Shown here piece after piece: positions 40,985-54,094 of a stretch of 64,000 nucleotides of DNA (position 1 is its first letter; every line of letters begins with the position of its first letter). This DNA comes from Ficedula albicollis (taxonomy: Eukaryota; Chordata; Aves; Passeriformes; Muscicapidae). The DNA lies in the NCBI RefSeq assembly GCF_000247815.1, contig NC_021678.1, positions 25,963,062-26,027,061 on the forward strand, in the 5' to 3' direction. Position numbers and translations under genes: made by a program. Below the pieces are notes generated by a model, which saw only the letters and a program-made list of their open reading frames with translations, did no database searches and was not told where the DNA came from.

Positions 40985-42824
40985 GAGAAACACACAAAAT
41001 TACTGTTCTTTATCCATTTCCATCAGGTCTGGATGTTGATTTGTGAAACATGCATGGTATGGGAATATGCCCACAACTCTCCAGGACTCAGCAACTGCAA
41101 AGCAATTAGCCAGTAATGAAGATCAGTGAAACGAAACCATCCCATTTACTAACTACTCACAAATCTGGTTTTATCCTGCTGCTACTCTTTCTTCATTACA
41201 TGTCAGCATCAGAAACCTTTCTTTACATAGGGAAGTATATCCTCTGCCATTTCTGACATAATGAGAGAAACTAACAGATGTCATTCTCCAGGATAAATAC
41301 TAATCATGATCAGGAAAAAACACTAATCACAATCAGGGAAGAAAAAAAAAATCACTGCACAGGTTTAGGGCACTGCAGGAATTAATTCACCACTGTAGCT
41401 ATGTTAGGAGAAGACTGCCAGGCTAGGTTGCCTACGCATTTTTTCCACAACAGTGATTATTTTATTCTTCCTAGCAATTTTCTGTGAAAACAGAAATTAA
41501 AGTACTAGTGCACTTTGTGATTCAGGCACTATTGGCCAGATGCTCAGTCCCTGTGGATCAGCAAGCTGAACATGTCTGCTGGGCCCAGGTGAGACTTTGG
41601 TCTTACCTGCATCACAGCAGCACCTAAATTACCTTTCAGCAGAAAAAAAATGCTGTGTAAATCAGGACAACAGAAGAAAAGCAAACTAATTTTTAAATAT
41701 CAGGAGCTCTCTAAATTTTTGCCAGCACATTAACAAACCCCTTAGCTTCTTTCATCCATACTTAAAAAAACCCTTAAAAACTTCAAATAAATTGGTGTCT
41801 TATCTACAAAAGCAAATGCATGGCTCATAAATGTAATAGTTGTTTTACTGTTTCACAGTCTATAGAAACTGTCATTTAGACATCCTCTGAGTCAGTTTTG
41901 CCATTCTCTGGAGGGCCAGTGGGTACCCAGTTAGTCTCCAAATGCCTTGTAGGAATCCATCTTTCTAATTTGCACCAACAGTCTGGATTCCTCAGTAGGC
42001 ACCATCTGAATAAAAATTACCTCTCATTTAATTAGCTTGAATCAGACCTTATTGGGATAACCCTACCAAGCTCAAATCAGATAAGCCTGTTAATTTTAGG
42101 ATCTTGTGTATTCTTCACAAGCCTGAACCCCACATGTCATTAAGTTTACACCTTCTGAAAGCACTTCAAGTTGCATTTGAACAAACCTCGATTTAACTTC
42201 CACCATCACCCTACCTGCTGGCTGTGGTGGTAAATGTAACAAAGAGAAGATTACTGTGTGATTAAGAACCATAGGGGATTAATTGTCTTACTGGGATGTT
42301 GCCTTGAAGCCAGACAAAAAAAAAAAAATCAAAAACAAAAAACAACACAATTCCTGCTGACTTTGCTGGCTTGCCTTTGATCCTGCTCCAAAATCAAAGG
42401 AAACACCAGGGACACCCAAGCGTACAAATGGAAATGTGAGATAATATTCACATGAACTTCTTCCAACCAGAAAAATCAGTTTACCACTATGCTCTCAGTC
42501 CCAGATTTGTATGGATTGGGCCTGAAGCCTTTGAAAAATAAACAAAAGCCTCACATTCCACAAGCTGAAAATTTGCATGGTGCTCTGCAAAACTTACACA
42601 ACAGGATGAAAAACATAAATTGGCAGCGATTAGTCCTGCAAATCTGTCTCCACCTATAGAACTAAATTGAGCAGGCTCTACTCAGCTGGCTCATCACTAC
42701 CTGCACCCTGTTTTGATGAGACACAGTGTGTCCAGAGGGAGTCCACAATTTTTCTGGATCCCAAGGGAGAAAACTAAAAAAGTAGGGAGAATGTGCACTC
42801 AGGAACGACATTGCCAGCCAGATC

Positions 42825-42878
42825 CTCAGCAGGCATAAATCAACACCTCTGAAGTTATACTGATTTATGCCTGCTGAG
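42825..42878. repeat. Perfect 18-bp-arm palindrome, MITE-like
   Basis: CTCAGCAGGCATAAATCA (42825-42842) and TGATTTATGCCTGCTGAG (42861-42878) are exact reverse complements around an 18-base loop. The flank CCAGATC matches, from memory, the palindromic repeat families rich in CAGCTGAGGATCTGG seen in sauropsid genomes. It is therefore probably a worn non-autonomous DNA element rather than an RNA gene. Confidence 0.6.
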
Positions 42879-43614
42879 AGACTCTTGTTTTGGTCCTTGA
42901 AAACCTTTTACATTATCTTCATAAGCACAATAAATTAAGTGCACAGACAGACCATAATCAGAGAGCAGAGACAGAGAGTTACTGGTGTTCTAGCAAGGAG
43001 AGCCCAGTACTAAGGCTGCTGCTGACAGAGGTTCTCAAACAACCCAGTCAGGGAGACCCTGTACCTGCCTGACATTTCTACCTCTCCTCTAAAGCCACAA
43101 TTGTATTATTCAGCTTCTGCTGGAAAAGACACCAGCACAAAAATGAGGGGTTTTTATTGTCTATATTTAGTTCAGCAGGTTTTTGCTTAGCCCTCATATT
43201 TCCACTTCAGATTGTGTGGTTGTTTACGCACTACTCCCCTTTCTTTCCTTCTTTCTCTCTGCCTTGTTTTGGCAAATCTACCTTCTCAAATTTAATCCCT
43301 TTATTGAAATTTTACACTTGGTTAACTCTCAAAAGAGATATCCCAAACAAAGTATAAATAAATAAATGCAAGAACATTAAAAAAAAAAAAACACCATAAA
43401 AACCCACGAAAAATTATTTGCAGATTACCCTCAGTCTGGAATAAAGTATTTTTCTTACTTCAGCACACTTCACTCCATTACCCCACTGGCAGAAACACAC
43501 CTGCTCCATTCCAGAGGTGAAGATTTGTTCATTTGTTGGGGGGAGGATGATTACTTTGTGCAGGAAAAAGAGACTGATTTGGTTCTTGGCAGACAGCTCT
43601 AGTAGCCGAGAGAC

Positions 43615-45136
43615 CCGTACAGACCAAGTTTCTCATGGCAATTACAATAACGGACAATGTACACACTCTTTGCCTGTCTTGGCCTTAAAATCCTGTGACC
43701 TGCAGAGCTTCCAAATACCTGGCAAAAAATGCTGCGATATGTTCCAAGGTTACTGCTTCCAGCCACCCACCACAGACTTCTAGGTGGAGACCAACACTCC
43801 TTGGAACATGGGGCAAAACAGAGCACACATTTAAAATACAACATATTTTCTTATATTGCCAGTGAGGTCAGTCCTGATTCATTATGGGAATTTTCATCCA
43901 AATGACTGATTTGCAGAGGTCACCACTGGCTGAAGGTCTGACACCACTGATACATTTATATTTTCAGTTCTGACACTGAATAAACTGAAAATCTTCAGTT
44001 GTGCTGCCTCACAGCTAAGCCAATATAAGTGTGCAGGGTCTGTTACTAGTGTTGAGTTGATGAGCAATAATTTCTTATTCCCCAATATATTCTTTTTACT
44101 AATATGCCCTCTCAGTAAAGCCAGTTTCACCTCCCTGCTTTTTAGTTCCCACTTTAAGAACTATAATGAAGCTTACTAATTTGTTGGGAACTCAAGAAGT
44201 GTTTTGCAGAAATTTGCTATAGCTGTGCAAAACGTTCTTATTTCAGCTTAGGAACACAAACAAGACTGTTCAAGGCATTTGGAGCATGGCACTTACTCTG
44301 CCCACTGTGAGGTGAATGAACCTCAAATGCACGACCAGCACGGCATTTGGAGCATGGCACTTACTCTGCCCACAGTGAAGTGAATGAACCTCAAATGCAC
44401 GACCAGAATCCGTACAGACCAAGTTTCTCATGGCAATTACAATAACGGACAATGTACACACTCTTTGCCTGTCTTGGCCTTAAAATCCTGTGACCTGCAG
44501 AGCTTCCAAATACCTGGCAAAAAATGCTGCGATATGTTCCAAGGTTACTGCTTCCAGCCACCCACCACAGACTTCTAGGTGGAGACCAACACTCCTTGGA
44601 ACATGGGGCAAAACAGAGCACACATTTAAAATACAACATATTTTCTTATATTGCCAGTGAGGTCAGTCCTGATTCATTATGGGAATTTTCATCCAAATGA
44701 CTGATTTGCAGAGGTCACCACTGGCTGAAGGTCTGACACCACTGATACATTTATATTTTCAGTTCTGACACTGAATAAACTGAAAATCTTCAGTTGTGCT
44801 GCCTCACAGCTAAGCCAATATAAGTGTGCAGGGTCTGTTACTAGTGTTGAGTTGATGAGCAATAATTTCTTATTCCCCAATATATTCTTTTTACTAATAT
44901 GCCCTCTCAGTAAAGCCAGTTTCACCTCCCTGCTTTTTAGTTCCCACTTTAAGAACTATAATGAAGCTTACTAATTTGTTGGGAACTCAAGAAGTGTTTT
45001 GCAGAAATTTGCTATAGCTGTGCAAAACGTTCTTATTTCAGCTTAGGAACACAAACAAGACTGTTCAAGGCATTTGGAGCATGGCACTTACTCTGCCCAC
45101 TGTGAGGTGAATGAACCTCAAATGCACGACCAGCAC
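43615..45136. repeat. Large tandem duplication, 795-bp period, nearly identical copies
   Basis: Copy 1 begins CCGTACAGACC at 43615 and copy 2 at 44410. Similarity holds to 45136, giving about 727 bp of aligned copy 2. Spurious ORFs in both copies (for example minus-strand 43894-44130 and 44689-44925) translate identically, so divergence is very low. No gene is contained. Confidence 0.96.
44274..44408. repeat. Nested tandem duplication, 2 x ~68 bp
   Basis: GGCATTTGGAGCATGGCAC begins at 44274 and 44342, with a third, non-adjacent copy at about 45069 inside copy 2 of the 795-bp repeat. The second unit has ACAGTGAAGTG where the others have ACTGTGAGGTG. It sits exactly at the breakpoint of the large duplication. 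Confidence 0.93.
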
Positions 45137-46513
45137 ACAGCTCCTCAAACATCACTTGTAGTGCTTCATCTCAATGACCTCAAGTTTTTAATGACTTTTA
45201 ACAGCAGTATTTTCTGCTGAAATAAACACTGTTCTGTTAGAATATTTCCTTTTAGCATGTTCCAAGAAATAGAAAGCCTCATGTGCCCAGCCTTGCTGCC
45301 ACATCAGATAAGTGAAATTGAGAGGAGAAATAATAATCATAGATCACAAATTATAAGAAATAGAGATAGTATGCTCTTCCACTGTCACTAATCCTGCATA
45401 TCTTGAAATGAAAAGACCTTTAAAACTTTATGGTTTCTATCGCAACTGTTTCTTTTCAAAATTCATCTTCCAAAAAATTCTCTTTCAAGCTAAATTTCCA
45501 TAAGTTAAAAACTAGATTACCCTACAATTAACTTTTCAGATATTTTTTTAAGTTTCCAATGACAAAATGTACATTTTAAGTAGCACCACTCCATCTGAGG
45601 ATACAGTTCAAGGGGGAACTTTATCCATTTTAAAAAAAGAATTAATTGAAGGCATCACTAATACTTCTGTACTGCAAATGGTAAAAACCTTCTTGTCATT
45701 TGCAGGAAAGCTGCTATTTACTGAGGAAACGATATGGAATTAAAATTACTGGATCTCTGGCAGCTGGGCTTTCAGTGTGACGCCTGCCTGAGGCAATCCA
45801 ATGTTGTGGAAAAGAAATCCATGGAGAAAGATCTGCAAAGGCAGTGGAGCTCAAAGATAAACCTTGAGAAAGCCTGGATGGGAGGAGAAAAGCCAGCGGG
45901 TGGCTGAGGGTGCCTCAGAGAATTTACAGCCAATTAGGAGCATATTTTGGAGTTGCAGGTAAAGGAGGCTCCTGGAATAGAAAAAAAACCAAACCCACCT
46001 CAAGAGGCAAAGCAGGGAGCAAAAGGAGCTGATGAAAGTGAAGGACAATGACAGGACATGCAGTAACAGATTGGTCCTTAAAAGTTTTCTAATTAGGTAT
46101 TTTCAAAGGTAGTACCTAAGGCAGAGTACTCCTGGTCTGCTAAAACTATAAAGCTGTGAACAAGGTGATGTTATGTACTGTGTGAACAAACAGCAGCTAG
46201 ACCCAGGAACTTCTCTTCAGTGTCATATCCCCACCAACAAAAACCATGTAGGAAGAAATAAAAGTGTTGTGCGTAGTAACTCGAGTTATTGCCTATCACC
46301 TATTCTTCCTTACCATGTCCTCAGCTCCTTTCACAACTTTCTGCCTTGCTGGAAAAGCTTCTCTTCTGACAGACCTGACTTGGAACAGCCAAACTCCTCA
46401 TACTAAATAAGTGAATCACCAAAAGAAGTGAGATTTCTATTGTTGTATTGTATGGTTACAAGAATATGAGGAGAGCCCAGTATATCACAGTATTTGGAAG
46501 GTGATGTACTTAC

Positions 46514-46578
46514 AACCATCCACTGTCCTTGCCTCCAGGTGCACGAGGTCAGGGTCTCTTCCATTCCCCATCATAGAC
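46514..46578 (-). CDS. SORCS2: SORCS2 exon: PDLVHLEARTVDG segment
   Basis: This is a 65-nt exon: acceptor TTTTACAG before 46578, donor GTAAGT after 46514. The first base completes TGG (Trp) with the upstream exon, then 21 residues including RDPDLVHLEARTVDG, then one base (T) that joins AT of the next exon to make Tyr. A nearby GT three bases upstream (GGTTGTAAG) could also serve as donor. The GTAAGT site is far stronger and gives the family-like VDGYAQYITC junction. The segment is a propeller strand conserved among SorCS receptors. At 65 nt it is the smallest confident exon here and could not be found by ORF length. Confidence 0.92.
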
Positions 46579-48559
46579 CTGTAAAAGACAGATTGAGACA
46601 AGGGCATTAAAAAAGCCACATGCCATGAATGGCTGAGATATTGCTTTCAAAGGGGATCCTGTTTAGCTGCACATAAACTCATACGCACTTCTGATAAGAA
46701 CTGACAGTTTTGAAAAAGTTTTGGAGTTTTCCCTAAAATTAACTTAAATATTTTAAATAAATTCCATTTAATCTAATGTATGCCATTGTACTTATGAGTT
46801 CTTTATTTCTCACCACTTCACTTCCTTCCACCTGGACACACCTGTTCCTGTTCTCACTGGCACATGAAATTTTGAAGTTTCTCCAGCTTTGGTCAGAAGG
46901 ATGCATTTCAGTTCAGGGTGGAATACAGAAGACTTAAATTGATGGCATAACAGCATTTGCCAGAATACTAATTATAGCTGTTCCTTTATATTGGACATTT
47001 TATGCACATTTGCTTAATTGACACTCTTAATGATCAATGTTCCCTCATTAATTAAGAAGGTTTAAAAACTCATTTTATCCTGAGACATTTTATCACTTCT
47101 GATCTAATAAAAGCAGCATTACATTAATAAAAGAAGTGTCACATTGAAAATGACTGTTTGTTCCCTCTGAATTAACAAGTAACAAAGTAAAGACACTGAG
47201 CACTGCAAATAAGAAGTTTATGGAATTAAACTTTGCTTCCATTGTTGAGGTTCCCTGGACTGGCACTGGTGGCCTCATCAATTCCCTGGAAAAGTCCAAA
47301 AAGCCAGAGGTTTGATGGACAGCCTGAATGATGGGAATACTGACTGCTCTGTGTGCCAGTCCCACTCTCAGACAATCAGCCTTGCTTCTGGTCTTGATCC
47401 TATCATCCAAGCCACAGTCCTGGATTAAAGAGAAGGGTTAAACCACCAGTTTCTTGTTAGCTGCCTGACCTCCTAGTTAATAGAAGCATGAGGGAAGACA
47501 CACATTCATTTCCAGTGATAGACAAATTACATGTTCTCTTCAAATCCTCATTATTTTTCAGGAAATCAGAAGACAGATTCAAACAGTGATTTAGACCTTA
47601 ATTCAGTTCCCACTGACTGCAATCAGAGGCACCTCCAGTGCTTAATCATCATGTGCATTAACTAATAACTATTATAAAAATGTTAACAAGACTGTGTCCT
47701 GATTAATCCTTACCATTGCTTGACAAAATATATAGCAATTCACTAGCTGAAAAAGGCTTTGTTCTCCTTTGTTGGGGACTGAAGTTTCAGAAAATACTCT
47801 GAGCCAGCATTACTTTACCTCTTCTCCATTTTTAAATAAAGTTTATTAAATAGCAAGTTCTATTCCCTTAAACATTCAACTTTTACTTAAAATTTCAGCT
47901 TCCTGGTAATTTCCACCAAGTGAGGGGGGAAGGAAGCACCTTCCTAGGGCGTTTTTATTATGCCTGCTATGATCAGCAGATTTGGGGCCAAAATGCTGGG
48001 CCTGCTCTTTACAATTCAGTTCAAGACAGACAGATGTCAGTGACAAACAGCTGTAAAAAAACTGCAGAATTTCAAAGCTTGCACTATGGCATATCTCCTC
48101 TTTATTCTGGTTTATTTAAGTGGGTTTTAAATACTGGAACTGGAATATTGGAATAGCCCACCAAGAATTGGGCTATTGAAGAAGACATAGTACAGCTGTG
48201 TCAGTTCATTCCTCCTCCTGACCTCACACACCTCCATGGGGATGTGAACTCTTCAAAGAAACAAGGAATATATTCCACAAATTTTAATATTTTTGTCTCT
48301 TCAGAGACAAAATGGTGCTCATCCAGCAAAGCACTTGAGGTGTTTTGTGAATTTCCTCCTCACAGAGCTGTTCTGACCCCAAGAGAAGTATCTTTTGCAT
48401 CTTCTCAGGCAATGAGTCTATTATGACCATTCCAAAAGACAGTCAATTTTGAGCCATATTTTACATCAAACTCTCAGGTGCCTTAAGAGCAGCATATAAA
48501 GATCTGGACCCCTCAAGCCCTGAAAGTAGCCACATGCCTATGGCTTAGTCTCACACTAC

Positions 48560-48650
48560 AACAGCCAGTGTTGGGACTGTGGCAGCTCCAATTCAAGGTG
48601 GAATTAACAGCCAGTGTTGGGATTGTGGCAGCTCCAATTCAAGGTGGATT
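48560..48650. repeat. Tandem duplication, 2 x 46 bp
   Basis: AACAGCCAGTGTTGGGA begins at 48560 and 48606, and both copies run to CAATTCAAGGTGGA with one substitution. Confidence 0.95.
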
Positions 48651-51600
48651 TAAGCCATCAATTGTCCCAAGGGGGAACAGAACAAGGACAGCTGAAACAC
48701 AGCTGGTGATAAACCTCCAGGACTTCCTTTCTTTTGATGTCTCCTGACCCCTGCAACTTAGAAAAGTGATGACAAAGCTGAAAAGTAAGGTCCAGAGGAG
48801 GAAATTCCTGAAGTCAAACAGGACATCTGAGGTATAGTCAAGAGCCATATCCATGACTTCCTATCACCAGATCTTTCTCCCTACCTTAGAAAATACACAT
48901 TTCATTGCTTTGATATGTAATAGGCTTAATTTATTGGTGACAGCACAAGGTCATGATCAGGCCCATAATATTAAATGCCAACATGAAAAATCAGTTGTAA
49001 ATAACAGGCAAAATACAAATACACATCTGCTCAAATCAATATTAACTGTACAGAGCTGACAGCCAGAAACATATCACTTCTACCTGGATTCTGCTGAGAG
49101 CTTACTGACCAGCATTTTTGTAATGTCACAATTTTGGATCATGCTGTCTCGTTCCATGGTAGCCCTAGGATATTTCTTTATACATGTCTCCATACCACCT
49201 GAAAAGCCACATAAAGTAATACTCATTTTGCCCAGTTATACATCATAGATATTAAATTCTGAACTAATCACACTCAACTCTCTCTGCAGGCAGAGAGATG
49301 CAACAGGCAGTTTTGCACTGTGGATCAGTGGAACAGTGTTAGATAGGACTTTATGAGGAGAATTTATCCTGGAAAGGCCTGTTTCCATTGAATTTAAGAT
49401 GTCTGGACACCCACGCTACAGACACCCACATGTGATCACATAAAGGTCCCAAAGCAGGAAACACAACAGACCTGAAATATGTTTATTACCTAATTTTAAA
49501 AACACAAATTACAGATGAGGTATGGATTGCAATTAAAGGGGTAATTGAATGTCCTGAGCAGTCCTCTTCCTGAGAAATGTTTTATACAGCTTACATCAGC
49601 TTTATTATTTACTCCAGGACATATAAAAGCCTAGGAGACATTCAGAAATGCAATATTGACCCCAGTGAGCATATACAGGAGATAAATATTGTGCTTTTGG
49701 TTGTACTGCCCCTGAGAACATGATCTCTCTAGGAAGACAGACATATCCTTGTATATGCATAGTACAACCTGTTCCTAAAGCATCTATGGGAAAAAAGGTG
49801 TTAGGAACTGTAGGGTATATATCAGAATTCTTGAGTTTTTAGTATGTCAACCAAATCAATCATACTACCACCATGCATCCAGCTATTCTACCAGTGAGTT
49901 TCCTTGTCTTTTTCATTTGGCTGGGGGGAAAAAAATTATCCTTGGAAGCTGAGAAAATCCATGTACTTCTACAAACCTGAGTGTTATTAAGTAACAGTTT
50001 TGAACCCATGGCATCAGTAGGGAAAAGAATGAATAACTGATTACAAAGGAATTCCATTCCTGACCAGACTGGAAGGTTCTAAAATCAAAGGTAGACTGAT
50101 GAAAAAAAGCCCAAAAAAACAAAAAAACAAGCTTCACATGTGGAAGAAGGAAACTACATGCTGGATTGGCCCAAGACAGCACCAAAGGCTCCAACTCAGT
50201 GCCCACCATACCTCATTGTCTTGTGTCTGCACTATCTTCACAAGGCAGATGAGGAAGGTGGTGTGTGCTCAACAGCTGATAAACCAAGCACCCTACAAAG
50301 AGCAGGGGTACAGATGAACAACATTCTGGGGCCCACTCAGCTACCGATTTCTCTCAGAAATCTCTCTAAAAATAAACAATAGTCCCAAATTTGCCACTCC
50401 CTGTTCTGAGCAACTCCTGTTCGCTATGCTGGCAGTGCTTTCTTCTCCTATTTCTCAAATCCATTCTTCCCTTTCAGCATCTGCTCTCAAAGACCAAACA
50501 CTCATATATCCACAAACTTTTCTTCTTGCTTCAGACTATGTTTTCACTTTGTGGTAAAATGCCAGCATGTCCTTTGTCCGTCCCCTTAATCTCAGGCTTT
50601 CTCTAATACCCCCAGAAACTTCAGGACACCAGGGATATCCTTGCAACGCTTCTGTTGAATGGTGCCTATTGTATTTTTTTATTAACTTTTAGTGTTTTGT
50701 TGGTATAATTGTCTGGATCTTTCGAAAAAAGAAAAAAGAAAAGGAAAAAAAAAGAAAAAAAAATCTTTTGGGAAAAGGAGGATTTAGAAAAGCCAAAGGG
50801 GGTGCAAGGCAGTGACCGCACTGCCTTTACACTGAAGGTGCTTACATTTTGAAAAATGTAGGACCCCCCACGGTCCTATTACAAAGTTGCTTCCTAAAAT
50901 TTTAATCACTATCAAGCCTGCTAAGTAGCTATCTGCACTTGAGAGCCTCACAAATCGATACCACTGGCTGCAGCACAGTAATTGCTCTGAATGCAGATTC
51001 TACATCCACCGTGAGAAGCAGCACAGGGAAAAGACCCCAAATCATTCCCTGGTTTAGAACTCGGCTGGACTAAACAAAAGCAGCCTGGCACTGCCCATTG
51101 CACAGTGAACACTAGCTGGCATATTTCTGTAGTGACCAGCCCCTTGCCATCTTCTGTCTGAAACATTTCTAAAACCTTGGCTTCCTTGGCCTGTCAGCTC
51201 CTCTGAGCCAAGAAAATTCAATAGAGACCCTGTTATCCCGGGGTTTCCACCTCTTCTATCTTTTTTCACTTCTAGGGACAAAAGCAATTGTTTATGGATG
51301 CTGGGAACTGATGAGGCTTGCACTGCAGTCAGACCACTCAGAACTGCAAAAAGGCATCATTGTGAAGAAAGCAAAAGCTTCTACTTGCTGCACCTAATTT
51401 CAAACTACTATTTTTTCATAAACAATGAACTCGAAACAGCAGACAATAAGGGCTGCATCTCAAGGATTTGTGCATTCTGGAAAGTAGCTTTGGGTGCCTT
51501 TGGTTTTGGATGCTTGACTTCAGACACAGACACACTGTATCTGGGACTATATGCACAAGAAACACAATGGCAATCTTTTCATATGTATTTCTTGCATCAT

Positions 51601-53986
51601 ACATGCTCACTGCAGCCAAGATCAAACCTCTTTTCTTAAGACAGGCAGTAGAAGACATTGCTATTTTACAGAATCTTCTATGCAAATGGCCCAGAATGCC
51701 AAATGCTGCCACGTCCTTTTCACAGACAGAAGCAGTGTGAATGATCCTCACTCTTTCTATGGACACAGAGGCAGCTTTTCCATGTCTCAGAGGAAGTGAT
51801 CAAATGCAGAATTAGCACTCCTGTGACCACACCTCACCTGCTTTGGGGGTAAACAGGTATGATCTGCTCATGCAGCAAAGGCTGGCAGAGAAAACACCTA
51901 ACAGCATGTCTGTGCTAAGGTGGAGGGAAGGAGATCGACAGAGCTCTGGCCATTTTGAATTATCAGTGCTGAGTGGGAGCAGCTCAGATGTGGCTGCAGT
52001 GCAATGCCAAACAGAAAGGTGACATTTTACCTGGAAAATCCAGTTTGACTACTCAGCATGAAAAATGCTCGTGAGCCTCAGTTGCATTCTGCAGATGACT
52101 TTGTTCCTAACAAGCTTTATATTTAAGATACCTCCTGACCCTCAGCATTCTTTCTTCCTAGTCCCAATTTGAGCAAATCCCCACATACACTGCATGACAC
52201 AGAAAGACTAAATTGCTGCAACAATCAAGTGGAAGAGGGAATGTACTCCTAGAGATCTTTATGCCAAAGTTGTCCTATGAGCATAAATATTCTAACAAGC
52301 TTTATCCTGTCACAATAAAGCTATAAAGTTGCTTTGTTCAGCACATGATAATGGCTTTGTAATTCAATTATTGGTGGAATTTGCCTTTAGGGATTTATCT
52401 TTCTTTAGCCTCAGCACTCATGTGAATCCCTTATCGTAAATCTTGCCAATGCAAAACCAGCTCCTCCACTGCCTCTGGACATATCCTGTCACTTCATGTT
52501 AAAAAATTGGCACCTTCCTCCTCAGCTTAGTGAATGGCAGGGTTTTGGTTTTGTTTTACAGGACAGAATGAAAACAGTGGGTGATGCTCATGTTGTCCCC
52601 AGTAGCATTAATTTTTTGGTCCCACTCATGTTTCTATAATAATAAATTATAATTGCCATTCTTAAAAATAGTAACGTGTAGAACTGAACAGGGAGATTTT
52701 TGTCCAAAGACACAAAAGCACTTGACAATCAACCTTTAAGTAACCTTCCCTGCATGGCACTGATTTGTTCAAGGCCTATGGAAAAGTACAAGACAAGCAG
52801 ACCAAGTTAGAAATAGGGGCCGAGGAAAATTTTTGTTCTCAGCTTTATAGATAAACTTCACTGATTAGTCAAGAGCACAGGGGCCTCATTGATTTGACCA
52901 AGATCACACAGTTGCTATGTGGCAGAGACAAAAATAGAGCCTGAGAGTTCTCCAGGCTCCTTTTTCTTTTACTACTATATTGACTCCATGAGGACTTTGC
53001 AGATACTCTCTGTTCCCTTTTTTGCTTGCAGAGGTCAGTGAATCTGCCCCAGGGAGCTTAGTGTGGGAGGCAATTCTTGTGGTTTCTTTAGTTCAGTCCC
53101 TATTATGTGAAATTTCTCAGATTTTACTATTCCAGGAATATACTTTAAAGACTGCTTTCTAGCTTTAACATCTGCCAACCACATCCTCCTGACATGTTTT
53201 AGAAACACAGATTCCAGATAGGCATAAATCAGCATTTCATTTCTTTATATCTGGCTAATAAATCTCCCCTGACCATAATTTAATTAGCTTTTCCCTTCTA
53301 CATCTCTGCACTATTCTTTCCCACATTGTCCAATCACATGAAATGACACAATTTGGTGCAATTCAACTGGCACCACTGGGCCAATCCATTCTCTGGTTTG
53401 CTTTACTCAGTATGCCACCCTTTCTTTAGAACTGATAGAAAACAGCAGTGCAGTGAGTAAAGCCCAGCTTCTCCTAATTGTGCCACCTCACAGCACTGAC
53501 CCAGAAAGGCAGGTGGCTGTTGCTGCTAACACTGAAATTGTGAGCAGGCAGCTGGGGGTAGTGGTGTGACTTTCAGGCTGTGGGGAGTCAATTTTACTCA
53601 CCATCCCACCAGTTTTTAGAGCCCTAGTGCACAATAACCCACACCCCTCCACACCCTGCTGTCTACATACCCCACAGATCTGAGGGCAGCAGCAAAGGAA
53701 ACCTTCTCCCCTGCTGCTGTAACACCACAGCTCTCGTGGGAAGCTCCAGAGAGGAAACTCTGAAATAGATGGATGCAAATGCTCAGGAGGCAGCTGTCTA
53801 TTGCTGGTAACACAGGGTGGGAGGTATGTCTTAAAACGAGGATCTAAGCTAAGTGGATAAAATTCAGTTAAGCAGGACTAGATCCTGATTTTAAGACAGC
53901 CCTTCAATCCTGCATCTCTTTTTCATATATTGCAGGAAACGTAAGACTTCAAAGTGGCTTGAAGAGAAAGGAGGAGGAAAATTAGT

Positions 53987-54094
53987 TACAGTTACCTAGT
54001 AATATAACTATAAATAACTCTAGTTATATATAGTTAACTCTAGTTAACTCTAGTATAACTAACTCTAGTTATTCTATATAGCTCTAGTTATAGC
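53987..54094. repeat. Degenerate CTCTAGTTA / TATA repeat patch
   Basis: TAACTCTAGTTA-like units of irregular length recur about six times in about 100 bp, mixed with ATATA. It is low-complexity DNA. Confidence 0.85.

Larger units (their letters stand above)
37262..46513 (-). other. SORCS2 intron (9.3 kb)
   Basis: This intron contains a CR1 fragment (38640-38890), two adjacent tandem duplications (40056-40637), a T homopolymer (40958-40984), the palindrome at 42825-42878 and the large duplication at 43615-45136. Confidence 0.85.
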
